Assembly: GCA_017654935.2 (NCBI GenBank)
Contig: CM065699.1
Location: 40,253,338-40,317,337 of the forward strand
Source of the DNA: Phymorhynchus buccinoides
Taxonomy: Eukaryota; Mollusca; Gastropoda; Neogastropoda; Raphitomidae
DNA length: 64,000 bases
Direction: 5' to 3'
In this document: positions 1 to 20,635 of the stretch, piece by piece
Numbering within the stretch: the first letter of the stretch is position 1
Layout of the letters: every line of letters starts with the position of its first letter
Notes under the pieces: model-generated
The model's input: the letters and a program-made list of their open reading frames with translations, nothing else
Told to the model about the DNA's origin: nothing
The model's database searches: none
Program-made: the position numbers and the translations under genes

Positions 1-97
1 ACAATAACAAAAATCCAACACCCTTACTGAATGAAAAAGTATTTCTTCCCTTTGAAGCATAAGACAACAATATCAACGGACACACAGAGACAGACAG

Positions 98-417
<320 letters not shown>

Positions 418-528
418 GAGCGGAATTTCCAATGAAATTTATAACAGAACTTAAACATAAATGTTTGAGATTTAACCAAGTTACTTGACCGTGACTCATT
501 GGCAGCACGTTCACGCCATTATTACTTT

Positions 529-686
529 AAAGACACACTGATGCACCACGATTAAGTCCCTTGGTTTTTTTCTGGTTAGCTGTGACCCACATGCAAATGT
601 CCCCAACTTCCAATTGAGGCTGCTCTTTAAAATGATGTTTCGTTTTCAATTTGGGAACATTTGCATGGGTGTCAAAACAAAATTTC
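529..686. mobile_element. Dispersed hairpin-type repeat, copy 1
   Basis: Starts AAAGACACACTGA and holds inverted arms ACATGCAAATGTCCCCAA and its complement about 60 bp apart. A second copy lies at 24247-24412 with the same arms. It looks like a short non-autonomous DNA element; no coding capacity. Confidence 0.6.
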
Positions 687-818
687 TTACCAGCTACAAG
701 AGGGAAAACACGACCGGTGAAACCCGTGATTTTGACACGTGACCTGGTGGGTCTTTAAGAATGTTTCCTTCAGTTGAGTTCGGATTTGATGGACCGGTAT
801 ATATTCTGGTTCTGGTAT

Positions 819-819
<1 letters not shown>

Positions 820-878
<59 letters not shown>
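820..878. repeat. (AG)n microsatellite
   Basis: Uninterrupted GA dinucleotides, about 29 units. Confidence 0.97.
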
Positions 879-882
<4 letters not shown>

Positions 883-2040
883 AGTAGAGATGCAGATATT
901 TTAGTTCGTATAGGTTTTTAGAAAGAGTTTGAAGAATAAGCAAAGTTTTATAAAAAGTCTGGAATATTTAGAGATAAAAATATTGATTACAAGATTTTTA
1001 GCAGTTTGCTTTAGACTTATTTGGCAGATGGAGTAAATCTGGCATCAAAATTTTCATGGCTACGGTTTAAAACTTTATTTTGTGCTTGAAAGCTTTATTT
1101 ATAAAATATTTTAAAAAAGAAGCAAAACCCCTATTTATATTTTAAACAATATTTACATCAAGTTAATGGCTTAGGTCCGTTAAATAGTCGGCTGACCAAA
1201 GGGGTCACGGAACCTTATGTTTAAAAACAGTTTTTTAATTATTAAAAACCTTTTTAACTTAATACAGAGCAGGACGAAGCTGCCGCGAGTGTAGGGTTAC
1301 TCTAACATGACATGATCAACTGACCACAGAGTGGTCAACATACTGACCGTGGGCCCTGAAGAGAAGAAGAGTGCCCTAGGTTAAAAATAAATATAAAGCT
1401 TAGCCTATATATATACATGACTTATGTAGCCTACATTTTTATTAAGTCTATATATACATGACTTTGTACATCTAAATTGGGTTTATAGTTTTAGTCATGA
1501 ATAAGTTATTTTAAGTGTTCTAGGAACAAGTTCTCTAAATTGTTCGTTGTTTAGCCAAAAATTATCTTAAGTTGAATTCCAGAATAATAAATATAATGAA
1601 ATCTGTTTTTGAGTAAAATACTTTATTTATAATGTTACTAAAACAATATTAATATATGATTTTGGTTAAACTTTTCTTTAAGTGTTTCTACATATGAGAT
1701 TAAAACTCAGTTTGAAAGGTAATTAACTATTAAAATTTAGTTTGTTTATGTGTATTTTGCTGACATTTAGTCAAGCCTCACAGCAAGGGTCTCAACCGTG
1801 TCGACACAAGCCCAAAACTCAAGAGAGAGAGAGATGCATTTTGTATGAGTGAATCTTTGTAGGAGTGCATGTGTATCAATGTGCGCTAGCAGAGGTGTGC
1901 ATACAGTTAAGTAGAACATTTTGTAGTCGTCTGGCTTTTAAATAAACTGAAACTGAGCTATCAGCTGGTAGAGGTTTGCACCGTATCAGTGCATTCTAGC
2001 GTAACCACGTGTTCTTGTTGCACAGGTGTCGTACGTATAC
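879..2040. other. Upstream non-coding DNA, nothing recognised
   Basis: AT-rich sequence without a credible exon, tRNA or repeated family in this window. A short GA run lies at 1822-1834. Confidence 0.5.
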
Positions 2041-2180
2041 CCACAACACCGGAAGTCGGTCCCACAACATCCAATGAAATTGTAAGCTCGGCCTTCCTAA
2101 GAACCGGAAAATAGCTTATGACGACTTGCTGTTGTTATCTCTGACTGTCAGACTTTTAAAGCGAAATCAAATCAGACAAA
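2041..2180 (+). promoter_or_regulatory. Possible TATA-less promoter and 5' UTR of NEDD8
   Basis: An ETS-type motif ACCGGAAGT lies at 2048-2056 and a weaker ACCGGAAAA near 2103, both within 150 bp of the NEDD8 ATG. No TATA box is evident. ETS sites close to the start are common in housekeeping promoters. The transcription start cannot be placed from sequence alone. Confidence 0.3.
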
Positions 2181-10634
<8,454 letters not shown>

Positions 10635-11810
10635 CTCCATGTCCCCTTCCTCCCCAGCAATCTTCAGTCTGGTCTCCCCCAAGGTTCCCTCCCCACCCCC
10701 ACCCCATTTCGTTGTTCTTTTTTGTTTAGTTTTAAAGCTTTATCATCAATGTTAGTACTAAGTGCAAAAGTTGTGATTCGTGTCCTGTGTTTGTCGTCGT
10801 TGTGAAGCTAACGTTCACCAGTCATAATCCATTTGAAGTTTTTGTCTGGCTGGTTGTTAATGTTACACTGCTTTGGTTGGACTGCCTTTGTCGTAAAAAG
10901 TATCGAAACTGACCTGTTTGATCCGATTAACCTCTTCAGTACCTTTGAAAGAAGAAACCAGGGTTGTACATTAATTAATAATATTTGGCTCTGTTTCAAG
11001 TCGGTGTTGAGATGAAAATGTAAGACTATCCTCTCATTTCTACGTATCCAGATTTATTCTCCTTCCTTCCTTTTTTGTTTCTTTTTAAAAACAAATTCAA
11101 CTTTTTAATGAATGTTAGTTTGTCAGTGGTTAGCATAGCACTAAAAAAAAATGTCTTCTACAGATCTAGATTTTTGTTGTTGGTCCATGTTATTTTGTGA
11201 TTGTTTAGCTGACCACAAACTGTTTTGAAATGAATGATTGAATATGTTTCAAGAAATGGTGAGCTAAGCCTAAAGCCACTGTGCATGTTTGGGAGACATC
11301 AAGAATGTGAAGAATGGATCTGTGCAATTTTTTTTTTCTGACTTCAAAAATGAAAACAAAACAAAACAAAAAAGACGTGTCGAGTCTGACTCTTATCATG
11401 GGTGTGTGTGTGGGTGAGATGAAGCCTGAATTTATTTATGCACTGTGGTGTAGATTTGAGCACAGTGTTCAGCCTTGAAGTTAAGCGCTCCTCATTCATA
11501 CTGTTGAAGTGAGCGCTAAGTAGTCGTTAAGTGGAAAAATATTCCAGGCTAAGCTTTGGGTCACCACACGCTCCCATGTTAAGTCCAGGCCAACTTTCCT
11601 CTGGACAGTTTGGAATTGCGCTTAGTATTGTGTTGTATTTGAAATCTGTTCATTAAATTTATGGATGAAACGTTTCAGGAGCTTCAGCGTATTTTGCGTT
11701 TTGTGTGGGTTTGATAATGAAAGTGTTTTTGATTATAGAATGTGTGTGTGTGTGCATGCGTTTGTGTGATAATGCTGCTTTTATATTACTCTGTGGCTTA
11801 CTTTGTAACT
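10635..11810. other. NEDD8 3' flank, no gene recognised
   Basis: Presumably contains the NEDD8 3' UTR; a canonical AATAAA could not be placed with confidence. No repeat family from this window was recognised. Confidence 0.4.
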
Positions 11811-11812
11811 AC

Positions 11813-11908
11813 AGTGGAACCTCCTCTATAAGACCCCCACCCCCCTTTATAAGACTCCTCCCACTTAAGACCTACTTCTCCGAGACATTGCTCTTCTTTG
11901 TAAGCATT
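11813..11908 (+). mobile_element. M2 element, truncated
   Basis: Begins CAGTGGAACCTCC and continues through the CCCACTTAAGACCTACTTCTC and GAGACATTGC motifs of M2, then breaks off without the right end. Confidence 0.8.
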
Positions 11909-12036
11909 GATTCATCCTCTTGTGTTTGCGGGGGACGACACATATGCACACACTCACAAGCTTTCTTTTTACTTTGTGATTGCATTTTCCCAGACAAAAA
12001 GTAGCTACATGTAATCACAAAATTGTTACCTACATA

Positions 12037-12263
12037 TTAACCCCTTGACTGCCGAGAAAACCAAAGAAAAAATAATTGGGCAAATCACGCCATGAAAAAG
12101 ACAACTGATTGAGCCAATCTGGCAAAATGGTCTGGGGATATAACTCACTTGACTGTGTTAGTGCAAAAACCAGCATAACAGGGTTATTCCTCTTCATCTG
12201 ATGACGTCATCAGTGATGTCATCAGGTCAGTACGTGATACGTTGGTGGCAGTCAAGGCGTTAA
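12037..12263. mobile_element. TTAACCCCTTGACTGCC element, copy 2
   Basis: Ends TTAACCCCTTGACTGCC and GGCAGTCAAGGCGTTAA are inverted. The interior has a small ATGACGTCATC palindrome near 12200. Confidence 0.8.
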
Positions 12264-12725
12264 ATCTTACGATTGCTGTGCGGAGATAAACATGTATAAT
12301 ATGATACACTAAGGCCTGAAGTGTAAAAGAACGTAAAAACTCAGATACCGCGTAAATGTCGGACTTTTGCTTGTCATACAGTTCCAGAAGAACGCGTTGG
12401 GACGCGATTCTGCTATGTCTGGTTCCAAAGTTTGCTTTTGAAAGTTGATTTTGAAGGCAAAATGTATGAAATTTCCTTGAAATTTTGTGTCATCTGCGTC
12501 GCCTGAGCTGTGTCGGAAATTGCCGAATCTACCTTGGAAAACACGAAGAATGCCGAACCTGTGTTTCGTAACTTCCGCCCTTATATTTCTCAAGTACATT
12601 TTCTCATCCATCTCTGTATCCCCACACCCCCACACAATCTCTCTCTCTCTCCCCTTCTCGCTCTCGCACAACGACAACAGTGCTAATAAAGTGTGTCACT
12701 AAGTCACGCAAAATTTTCTCATATC

Positions 12726-13174
12726 AATACACTGCTTCCAGTATTGCATCTTTATTCTTTAGTATGTGGCACGGGGAACTCTCTTACATTCACAGACAGC
12801 ATATCATTATGTTCTATCAATGTAACATTCAATAGATTATCTTTGCATTTAAAAAATAATTCTGGACCCGTATTAATACACTGCTTCCAGTATTACATCT
12901 TTATTCTTTAGTGTGTGGCACGGGGAACTCTCTTACATTCACAGACAGCATATATTATGTTCTATCAATGTAACATTCAATAGATTATCTTTGCATTTAA
13001 AAAATAATTCTGGACCCGTATTAATACACTGCTTCCAGTATTACATCTTTATTCTTTAGTGTGTGGCACGGGGAACTCTCTTACATTCACAGACAGCATA
13101 TCATTATGTTCTATCAATGTAACATTCAATAGATTATCTTTGCATTTAAAAAAAAATAATTCTGGACCCGTGCT
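12726..13174. repeat. Tandem repeat, about 148 bp x 3
   Basis: Units start at 12726, 12875 and 13023 with AATACACTGCTTCCAGTATT and are nearly identical. No coding match recognised; the unit ends in CTGGACCCG. Confidence 0.93.
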
Positions 13175-13331
13175 CTGTGCACGTGTGTAAATTGTAATGA
13201 ATACATTATAATCAAATCCTATTTCATAGTGCGCAACAGAATAAGTTGATAGGTCTATGGAAAAGAGTGTTAGCATGCCCATGTGCCACTATCTATGCTG
13301 ACCTGATAACCAACTTGACTATAATAATTTG

Positions 13332-13933
13332 CAGGGGTGCTTATTTTCTGGATCACTCGGGAAATCCAGTGTTTGGGTGCCGAAACTTGTGGCTTCCAGT
13401 TTTTGGAATGTGAAAACTTGTGGCTTCTCGATTTGGGAAACCAGCTCAGTAAGAGAAATCCTGGGACGAGGAAAACGTCGATGCAAGTTTCGTAAGCAGT
13501 GAGATAATTGCGAGTGAAAATGGAGGAATCATGACATAAAAAAAACCGGTCATCCAAAGTTTCAGCGATGACAAAATTCCAGGGATAGAGGTTGTGACGC
13601 AATGTAGTTTTGAAGTCTTATCAAGATCACCCCCCCATCATAAAAAAATCCGGCGATGATGAAATTTTGGGGATAAAGGTTGTGACGCAATGTAGTCTTG
13701 AAATTACGTCATGAGCCCCCTCCACCCCTACCTCTCCCCCTACCCCAGTCATCAAAAGTTTTGGTGGCGGTGAAATTTCGGGGATAGAGGTTTTGATGTG
13801 ATGCACGAGTTTCGTTTTTTTTAATTTTTATTTCAGGACTTTACATTTTGGGTTTTCAAAAATTCTTTCCTTTACATTTTGGGTTTTTTAAAATTCTTTC
13901 AGGTTTTTGGATCTCCTTCCACTAGCACCCCTG
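13332..13933. mobile_element. MITE with CAGGGGTGCT ends
   Basis: Left CAGGGGTGCTTA and right ACTAGCACCCCTG are inverted. Inside are diverged direct repeats around GGTTGTGACGCAATGTAGT near 13590, 13680 and 13790. A left-end fragment of the same family is at 52101. Confidence 0.7.
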
Positions 13934-13947
13934 TATTTCACATGAGC

Positions 13948-14316
13948 ATATCGTCAGTGAAATTCAAAAAACGTGCATCTCAATTTTGGTAGTTTTTTAA
14001 AATTAACCGTGTTGACCACAATTGATTAACTATGATGAATATGTTGCTCAAGACATTGTGAGTTTAGTCCTGCATTTTGTTAAAATTACTTAAGACATTT
14101 GTTTAGACTTGAAATGAACGAAGATATGAGGTTTTTGTCCTTAACTAGATCTGAATTTGGGACTTTAGAGTTTTTCTTCTATTTTCACAACCTCATTTAT
14201 CCCAGATATAAAGTCCTTAGAGATACGAGCTTTTGGTGGAAGGTGGCAGGGAAAATTAGAGCTGACAAACCCCCCAAAAATCGAGATACGAGGTTTGTGA
14301 ATTTCACTGACGATAT
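13948..14316. mobile_element. MITE with ATATCGTCAGTGAAATTC ends
   Basis: About 30 bp inverted ends: ATATCGTCAGTGAAATTCA at the left and its complement at the right. A second copy, split by a tandem repeat, lies within 40030-41035. It directly follows the previous element. Confidence 0.8.
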
Positions 14317-14442
14317 TACTATGCTGAAAATCCCTACGGCTGCACAATCTATGAAAGACAAGAAGTAGAAGAAGAAGTAGACAATTATTGACCCATTATA
14401 AACACCAGTCTGGTTAACATGTTAGGAGAAACACTTTTTAAG

Positions 14443-15600
14443 TACCGTAAAAGTTTAAACTGCACTATAAGCCGCACCCGTGTATAAGCCGCATCCCTTA
14501 ACCCATTAATAGCCAAGAATGTTTTTGTGTTAAATCCTACAAACTTTTTGTGAATTTCTGTTGCAAAAGCAACCCAACGATCTAATATTCTAGAGAAGTA
14601 GAACAATTCCAATTTTTTCTGTGTTTTTTCATGCGCGCGCTTGAAGCGTGCATGGCTACGAGAGGGGACGGGGTTTTCTCATAGTGATGCAATAAAATCA
14701 GAGAGAGAGAGATGGGTCGCTAAATGATGAAGTAAAACATGTTGTGAATTGCTGGTGACACATGATTGTTTGAGTTAACAGGTAACCCAAACCAGCCAGT
14801 ATGTGTATAATCCAGAGCAGCTGGTATTTTTTGGGACTTCTCGCATGTTTTCCTTCTCCACCACAACAGTCATACAGTAAAATCACTGGGGCCATTCATA
14901 GCCATGCACGCTGACAGCGCGCAGTTGGGTAGCTTACTTCAGCAAAGAAAAGTTACCTAGGATTTTTAGAATTCGTAAAAATGGTGAAACACGTATAATT
15001 GTAAACATGTTTATCTAAAACTCTGTGCAGTTTGTTTTGTGATAAATGCGTTAGAGAAAATATTACACTCACCTCGATCTGGGAGCGGTTCCTGAAGCCA
15101 TTTTTTTCACTTCACACAACAAAACTTGTTGGCATGCGCTCGAATCAAACACCGGATGTAAAAATCATGATGGACAAGGTAGAAAACTCATTTTTCAAGA
15201 GATTCAGACCAACATAATTTATTCTTTCCCTTCCTCTGCTTCTGTAGCTTTGGGAGTGCATAGGCTATTGATGGGTTAAATTAACAAAACATTAGGTATT
15301 TATTCACATAAAAGCCGCACCAGTTTATAAGCCGCAGAGAAAATTGTATGTGCACAAACCAACACAAATATAGAAAGTCTCCTATCAGAACATGAGTATT
15401 TAATGTTCTCAAGACACTTTAAACATGAGATTTGAATCTATAGATCACCGAAACCAGTTTTGAGTCAAAAGAAGGTCAAAATAGGCTGAAGAATGTGGCC
15501 AGAAATAGATTTAATCATACTGATAAATGTAGAATGGAAAAAAAAATCCACAAATAAGCCACATCAGTCTGTAAGCCGCATGAGCCAAAGTTGAACAAAA
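14443..15600. mobile_element. M3-related element (ATAAGCCGCA type) with a nested element
   Basis: Begins TACCGTAAAAG then CACTATAAGCCGCACCCG; the right part after 15280 has ATAAGCCGCAGAG and TGTAAGCCGCATGAGCC. The interior matches the reversed copy at 62754-63618. The right terminus is not clear. Confidence 0.65.
14498..15279. mobile_element. Nested element with TTAACCCATTAATAGCC ends
   Basis: 17 bp ends TTAACCCATTAATAGCC and GGCTATTGATGGGTTAA differ at one base. It interrupts the M3-related element and is therefore younger. No transposase frame. Confidence 0.75.
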
Positions 15601-15899
15601 TGGTTTCGCTGATCAAAATGCCCAACAGTAACAAGAAATGACGAATTACATTTTTTCGTTGCAAACGTTCACTGTACTGAGCTTTGACAAGGCTTCAGTG
15701 CATAAATATCTTCTTGTTCAGCAGCATACATGTACACTTGCTTGCAAAAGGCTAATCTTGATTTAGAAACTTTTATATAAAAACAACAACAAAACTAACC
15801 CAAGATGGCAAGTAATATAAAAGTACTCCAACAAGCTGTGCACTTTTATATTAACATAACCGTGAGTAACTGGTAATAGTGAAAAATGTTGGTAGCAAT

Positions 15900-16862
15900 C
15901 CAGTCCGGAGATGCTAAAGTCAAAACACAGACGCTAAAGTCAAAACATGCTAAAGTCAAAACAGATGCGAAAGTCATCACACAGATGCTAAAGTCAAAAC
16001 AGATGCTAAAGTCAAAACACAGATGCGAAAGTCACAACACAGAGATGCTAAAGTCACAACACAGATGAAAAGTCCAAACACAAAACATGAAAAAGTCAAA
16101 ACACAGAGATGCTACACACAGAGATGTCAAAACACAAAGTCAAAACACAAATGCTAAAGTCAATACACAGAGATGCTAAAGTCAAAACACAGAGATGCTA
16201 AAGTCATAACACAGATACTAAAGTCAAAACACATGCGAAAATCACAACACAGAGATGTTAAAGTCAAAACACAGATATGCTAAAGTCAATACACAGAGAT
16301 GCTAAAGTCAAAGCACATGCAAAAATCACAACACAGAGATGCTAAGGTCACAACACAGAGATGCGAAAGTCAAAACAGAGATGATCAAGTCAAAACGCAG
16401 AGATGCTAAAGTCAAAACACAGAGATGATCGAGTCAAAACTCTAGAGATGCTAAAGTCAAAACAGATGCGAAAGTCAAAACACAGAGATGTAAAAGTCAA
16501 AACACACAGAGATGTAAAAGTCAAAACACAGAGATGTAAAAGTCAAAACACAGATGCAAAAGATCAAAACACAGAGATCAAAAAACAGATGTAAAAGTCA
16601 AAACAGATGCAAAAGTCAAAACACAGAGATGTAAAAGTCAAAACAGATGCAAAAGTCAAAACACAGAGATGTAAAAGTCAAAACACAGAGATGTAAAAGT
16701 CAAAACAGATGCAAAAGTCAAAACACACAGAGATGTAAAAGTCAAAACACAGAGATGTAAAAGTCAAAACACAGATGCAAAAGTCAAAACACAGAGATGT
16801 AAAAGTCAAAACACAGATGCGAAAGTCGAAAGTTAAACACAGAGATGCTAATGTCAAAACAT
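15900..16862. repeat. Diverged minisatellite, AAAGTCAAAACACAGAGATG units
   Basis: About 960 bp of units 12-22 bp long built from AAAGTCAAAACACAGAGATG with CTA/CGA/TA/CA variants and frequent loss of the CAGAG part. Much less homogeneous than the 27 bp array. Confidence 0.93.
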
Positions 16863-16933
16863 TTCTCATTTCTGTCGCATGCTCACACAGACAGACACAC
16901 AGAGAAACACAGGCCCTCATTCTAGATGCAATA

Positions 16934-17095
16934 CAGTGGCACCTCCCTTATAAGACTCCCTCCCACATAAGACCTACTTCTCTGAGACATTGCCCTTCTT
17001 TGTAAGCATTAAAATGACCTCCCTTAGAAGACCCCTCCTTCATAAGACCTCATTTTGGGATGATTTTTGAAGGTCTTATAAGGGAGTTTCCACTG
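16934..17095. mobile_element. M2 element, short copy
   Basis: Ends CAGTGGCACCTCCCTTATAA and TTATAAGGGAGTTTCCACTG are inverted. TA precedes the left end. Confidence 0.88.
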
Positions 17096-17162
17096 CATCA
17101 TCCAAATCTTCTGGAATGAGACTGAGAGCACAACAATGAGTGCATGGAAAAAGTTGGACATA

Positions 17163-17495
17163 CAGTGGAACCTCCTTGAAAAAAACGTTCATCCCAAATA
17201 AGGTCTTAAGTGGGAGGGAGTTGTGTAAGGGAGGTAATTTTAATGCTTACACAGAAGGGCTATGTCTCAGAGCGAGCGAAAATGGAGTTTTACGTCCTCT
17301 CGGTCTGAACCAGACACATATGGGACATTTGTAAATACAAATATGGTGGGAACAATACTGGAGGCAATGCCCGGAGGCAGTACGAAACCAGTAAAGTCCC
17401 GATTTTTTAAATTAATGAACCTATGTCTCAGAGAAGTAGGTGGGGGGGGGGGGGGGGGAGTCTTATAAAGGACTAAGTTAAAGGAGGTTCCATTG
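17163..17495. mobile_element. M2 element interrupted by SINE-S
   Basis: Ends CAGTGGAACCTCC and GGAGGTTCCATTG are inverted, TA on both sides. A SINE-S copy sits inside with a 13 bp duplication of M2 sequence. A poly-G run of about 20 lies at 17443-17458. Confidence 0.85.
17273..17420 (+). mobile_element. SINE-S insertion with 13 bp target duplication
   Basis: CTATGTCTCAGAG occurs at 17260-17272 and again at 17421-17433. The insert contains TTTTACGTCCTC, ACATATGGGACATTTG and AAAGTCCCGATTTTTTA. Other copies are at 54673-54795 (+), 61288-61494 (-) and a fragment at 31780-31822. Confidence 0.9.
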
Positions 17496-17582
17496 TAATA
17501 CATATGTACGTACAACAATCTAAACTTCTTGGCACATGTGTGTGTGTGATCCAGTGAACATAATTATGATCAGTAGCATGAT

Positions 17583-17827
17583 TTAACCCTTTCACCGCCA
17601 ATGTCGCATTTTAGCACCACAATGGTTTAACACCCATGTCACTAAAAGGCATCAAATCAGGGCCTGTTATCCAAAGACTCTATTTTCTTAATTTTGGGAG
17701 GTAAGGACAAGCCTAATGTTCTATTTGTCACAGAGGAATTCGCAATATTGCAGAAATATTTTTTCTCTACCCAGCTAAGTTTAATGGTATGTTTTGGCTG
17801 AAAAATGGCTGGCGGCGAAAGGGTTAA
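17583..17827 (+). mobile_element. M1 element, complete copy
   Basis: Starts TTAACCCTTTCACCGCCA, ends GGCGGCGAAAGGGTTAA; about 245 bp. Confidence 0.9.
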
Positions 17828-18149
17828 AGAGTTAAAATCCCCTGTATCCAGAATCGAACTCGGGGTAAGATGCACAAACATGGTCTGGGGGGAGCAAAAT
17901 GCCTTTAGACATGACCAAATTATGGTGTGCACACAAGAGTTATTTCCCTTGAAGTGAGATTTGTCAAGCTGACAGCTTTGTATTTTCTTCTGCATACAAT
18001 TATTAGGCAATTTTGTCCTCAACGATGACATCACACTTTCATGCAGAAGGATGCGACTGAGTGAAATCTCTTCCTAACACACAATTCTGAGGAGTGGTGC
18101 AATCAGCTCGAAACCACATTACACCACCCTCTTGATTTAGGTTAGGTTA

Positions 18150-18372
18150 GGTACATTATAGTCACAATGGTGTCTCTGTGAAATTCGGGTTGCTCCCACC
18201 TGGAGAGTGTCGCATCCCATTTAAAAAAAAAAAAATTTGCATGCGATTTTTGTGTGACTGATGAGGAAGGAAGGGAGGGGGGTGCATTTTGACCGAATGA
18301 CAACTTTTTTGTTGCCACTGGGTTTAACATGTGCTAAGTGCATGGGCACAGTTTATTGTCTCATCCGAAAGG
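18150..18372 (-). mobile_element. SINE-1, truncated copy
   Basis: Reads from the 3' end (TATAGTCACAATGG...CTGTGAAATTCGGG) through the ATGCGATTTTTGTGTGACTGAT part to the central-domain edge near TCTCATCCGAAAG, then stops; the tRNA head is missing. Confidence 0.85.
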
Positions 18373-18682
18373 TCATTGATGGCTGGCCCTTTCTGCTGAC
18401 AAACGCTGCATGCTTCAGTTCACTATTTCTTATTATAAAACGATTCTCTTGCTCCGTCCGGATACTGATAGGACCACAACTGGGGCCTAACACATGAATA
18501 TATTGACAAAATCCTGAGTGACTGTTGAGCGTCATTTCTGGGTTATTAAATACACTTAAGTGCTCAGTGTCCTTCACAGCCAGGACTTTTGACACACAAA
18601 CAAGGAAACACGCATTGACATACTCACTTAGGTAATTAAATTGGAAGGATACAAATTAAAACAATTAATACAGTGATTACTT

Positions 18683-18808
18683 CCAAAAAAAAGTTCAGAT
18701 TTGTAAAAAGTCACTCCCAAAATGTTCAGATTTGTGCAAATAAAAAAAGTCACTCCCCCAAAAGTTCAGATTTGAAAAAAAAAAGTCACTCACAAAAATC
18801 AGATTAAA
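18683..18808. repeat. Short tandem repeat around GTTCAGATTTG/AAGTCACTC
   Basis: Three diverged units of about 45 bp, A-rich. Confidence 0.75.
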
Positions 18809-18920
18809 AAAAAAAGAACAATTTATATCATGATGATAAAAAGTATAACAAATGTGTAAGAATTACATTAAACAAAACAAAAGCCCTCCCCCCAACCTCT
18901 TAATTAGTGTGCATTATTGT

Positions 18921-19374
18921 GTCAATACTGAACGAGAGAACACACAGGCTCATTGACTGTATCCCGATATATCTCTTAAAAGAACCTGCACGTCACGTGT
19001 CGCATTCCCTCTTATATACTTGGTAGTAGAAGAGATAAGCAAGTAATAAGCAGGAGAGTCAATACTGAACGAGAGAACACACAGGCTCGCTGACTGTATC
19101 CCGATATATCTCTTAAAAGAACCTGCACGTCACGTGTCACATTCCCTCTTATATACTTGGTAGTAGAAGAGATAAGCAAGTAATAAGCAGGAGAGTCAAT
19201 ACTGAACGAGAGAACACACAGGCTCGCTGACTGTATCCCGATATATCTCTTAAAAGAACCTGCACGTCACGTGTCACATTCCCTCTTATATACTTGGTAG
19301 TAGAAGAGATAAGCAAGTAATAAGCAGGAGAGTCAATACTGAACGAGAGAACACACAGGCTCGCTGATTTTATC
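18921..19374 (-). repeat. 137 bp tandem repeat copying the APRT stop-codon region
   Basis: Units start at 18921, 19058, 19195 and 19332, exactly 137 bp apart. Each begins GTCAATACTGAACGAGAGAA, which on the - strand is the SLVQY-stop end of APRT. The unit at 19332 is the true gene end; the other three lie in its 3' flank. Each copy covers about the last 36-45 nt of CDS plus about 95 nt of 3' sequence. Copies hardly differ. Confidence 0.95.
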
Positions 19375-20601
19375 CCGCCCCTTGAGATCCGTCAGCTCAA
19401 TGACCACCAGGCATTCGTCCACTTTGGCTTGCACCGTCTTCATTAAATCCACAGCAGCCTTCATGGTTCCTGCCGACACAATAGGAAAACAAAAAGGTCA
19501 ACCTTCTTTCTCCCCACCTTCTCCAACTAAATACCGTATTTTTCGGACTATAAGGCGATACTTTTTTTTCCCAGACTGAGACCCCTGCGCCAAAAATAGT
19601 GAGAAAATATAATAACAGAATTTGAATTTTGTGTAAAATTGGGGGTTCGCCTTATAATCAGGTGCGCCATATACAGTGGAACCTCCCTTATAAGACCTCC
19701 CATTATAAGACTCCCTCCCACATAAGACCTACTTCTCGGAGACATTGCCCTTTGTAGGTATATATTTTATTTTATTTTATTTTATTGGGTTCGCCTTATA
19801 ATCAGGTGCGCCATATACAGTGGAACCTCCCTTATAAGACCTCCCATTATAAGACTCCCTCCCATATAAGACCTACTTCTCGGAGACATTGCCCTTTGTA
19901 GGTATTAAAATTACATCTCTTATAAGACCTCATTTGGGATGATTTTTGAAGGTCTTATAAGGGAGGTTCCACTGTAGTCTGAAAAATATGGTAAGTCACT
20001 CCCCATCCCCACCCCCAGTCCTAAAACATCACTACCACCCCACAAATCTTCTTCAACATTTTTATGTTTGTTTTGTAATACATTTTTTTTTTCCTCTTTT
20101 ACTTTTAGTTTTAGTTTTACTGTCAGACAAAAATAACATCAAAGGAATGCTCTGAGAAACATCAATGAATTTCATGTAAAAAAAAAAAAAAAAAAATTTA
20201 AAGTGTGAAATACGAATCCACGTCCTAACCAAGGTTTCTGATTTTTTTCTCCTCTTTTAACCCTTTCACCGCCAGCCATTTTTTAGCCAAAAATATCATT
20301 AAACGTAACTTGGTAGAAAAATTAAAATATCTACAATATGGCGAATTCCTCTGTGACATTTATAACATTAGGCCTATCCAGTCCTTCCCTCCCATAATTA
20401 AGAAAATAGGGTATTTGGATAACAGGTCCTGATTTGATGATGCCTTTTAGTGACATGGGTATATTAAATCATTGTGGTGCTAAAATGCGACTTTGGCAGT
20501 GAAAGGGCTAAGGGGTCTTGTCAAGTAAACCCGAGTTCGAACCTGGGTACAAGGGGATTTTTCCTCTCACTTTACACTAGGCCTTGCGGTCTGAACGTGG
20601 A

Positions 20602-20635
<34 letters not shown>

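Noticed and set aside
15900..16862. Possible CRISPR-like array
   Set aside because: Units are short, irregular and have no unique spacers; the window is eukaryotic.
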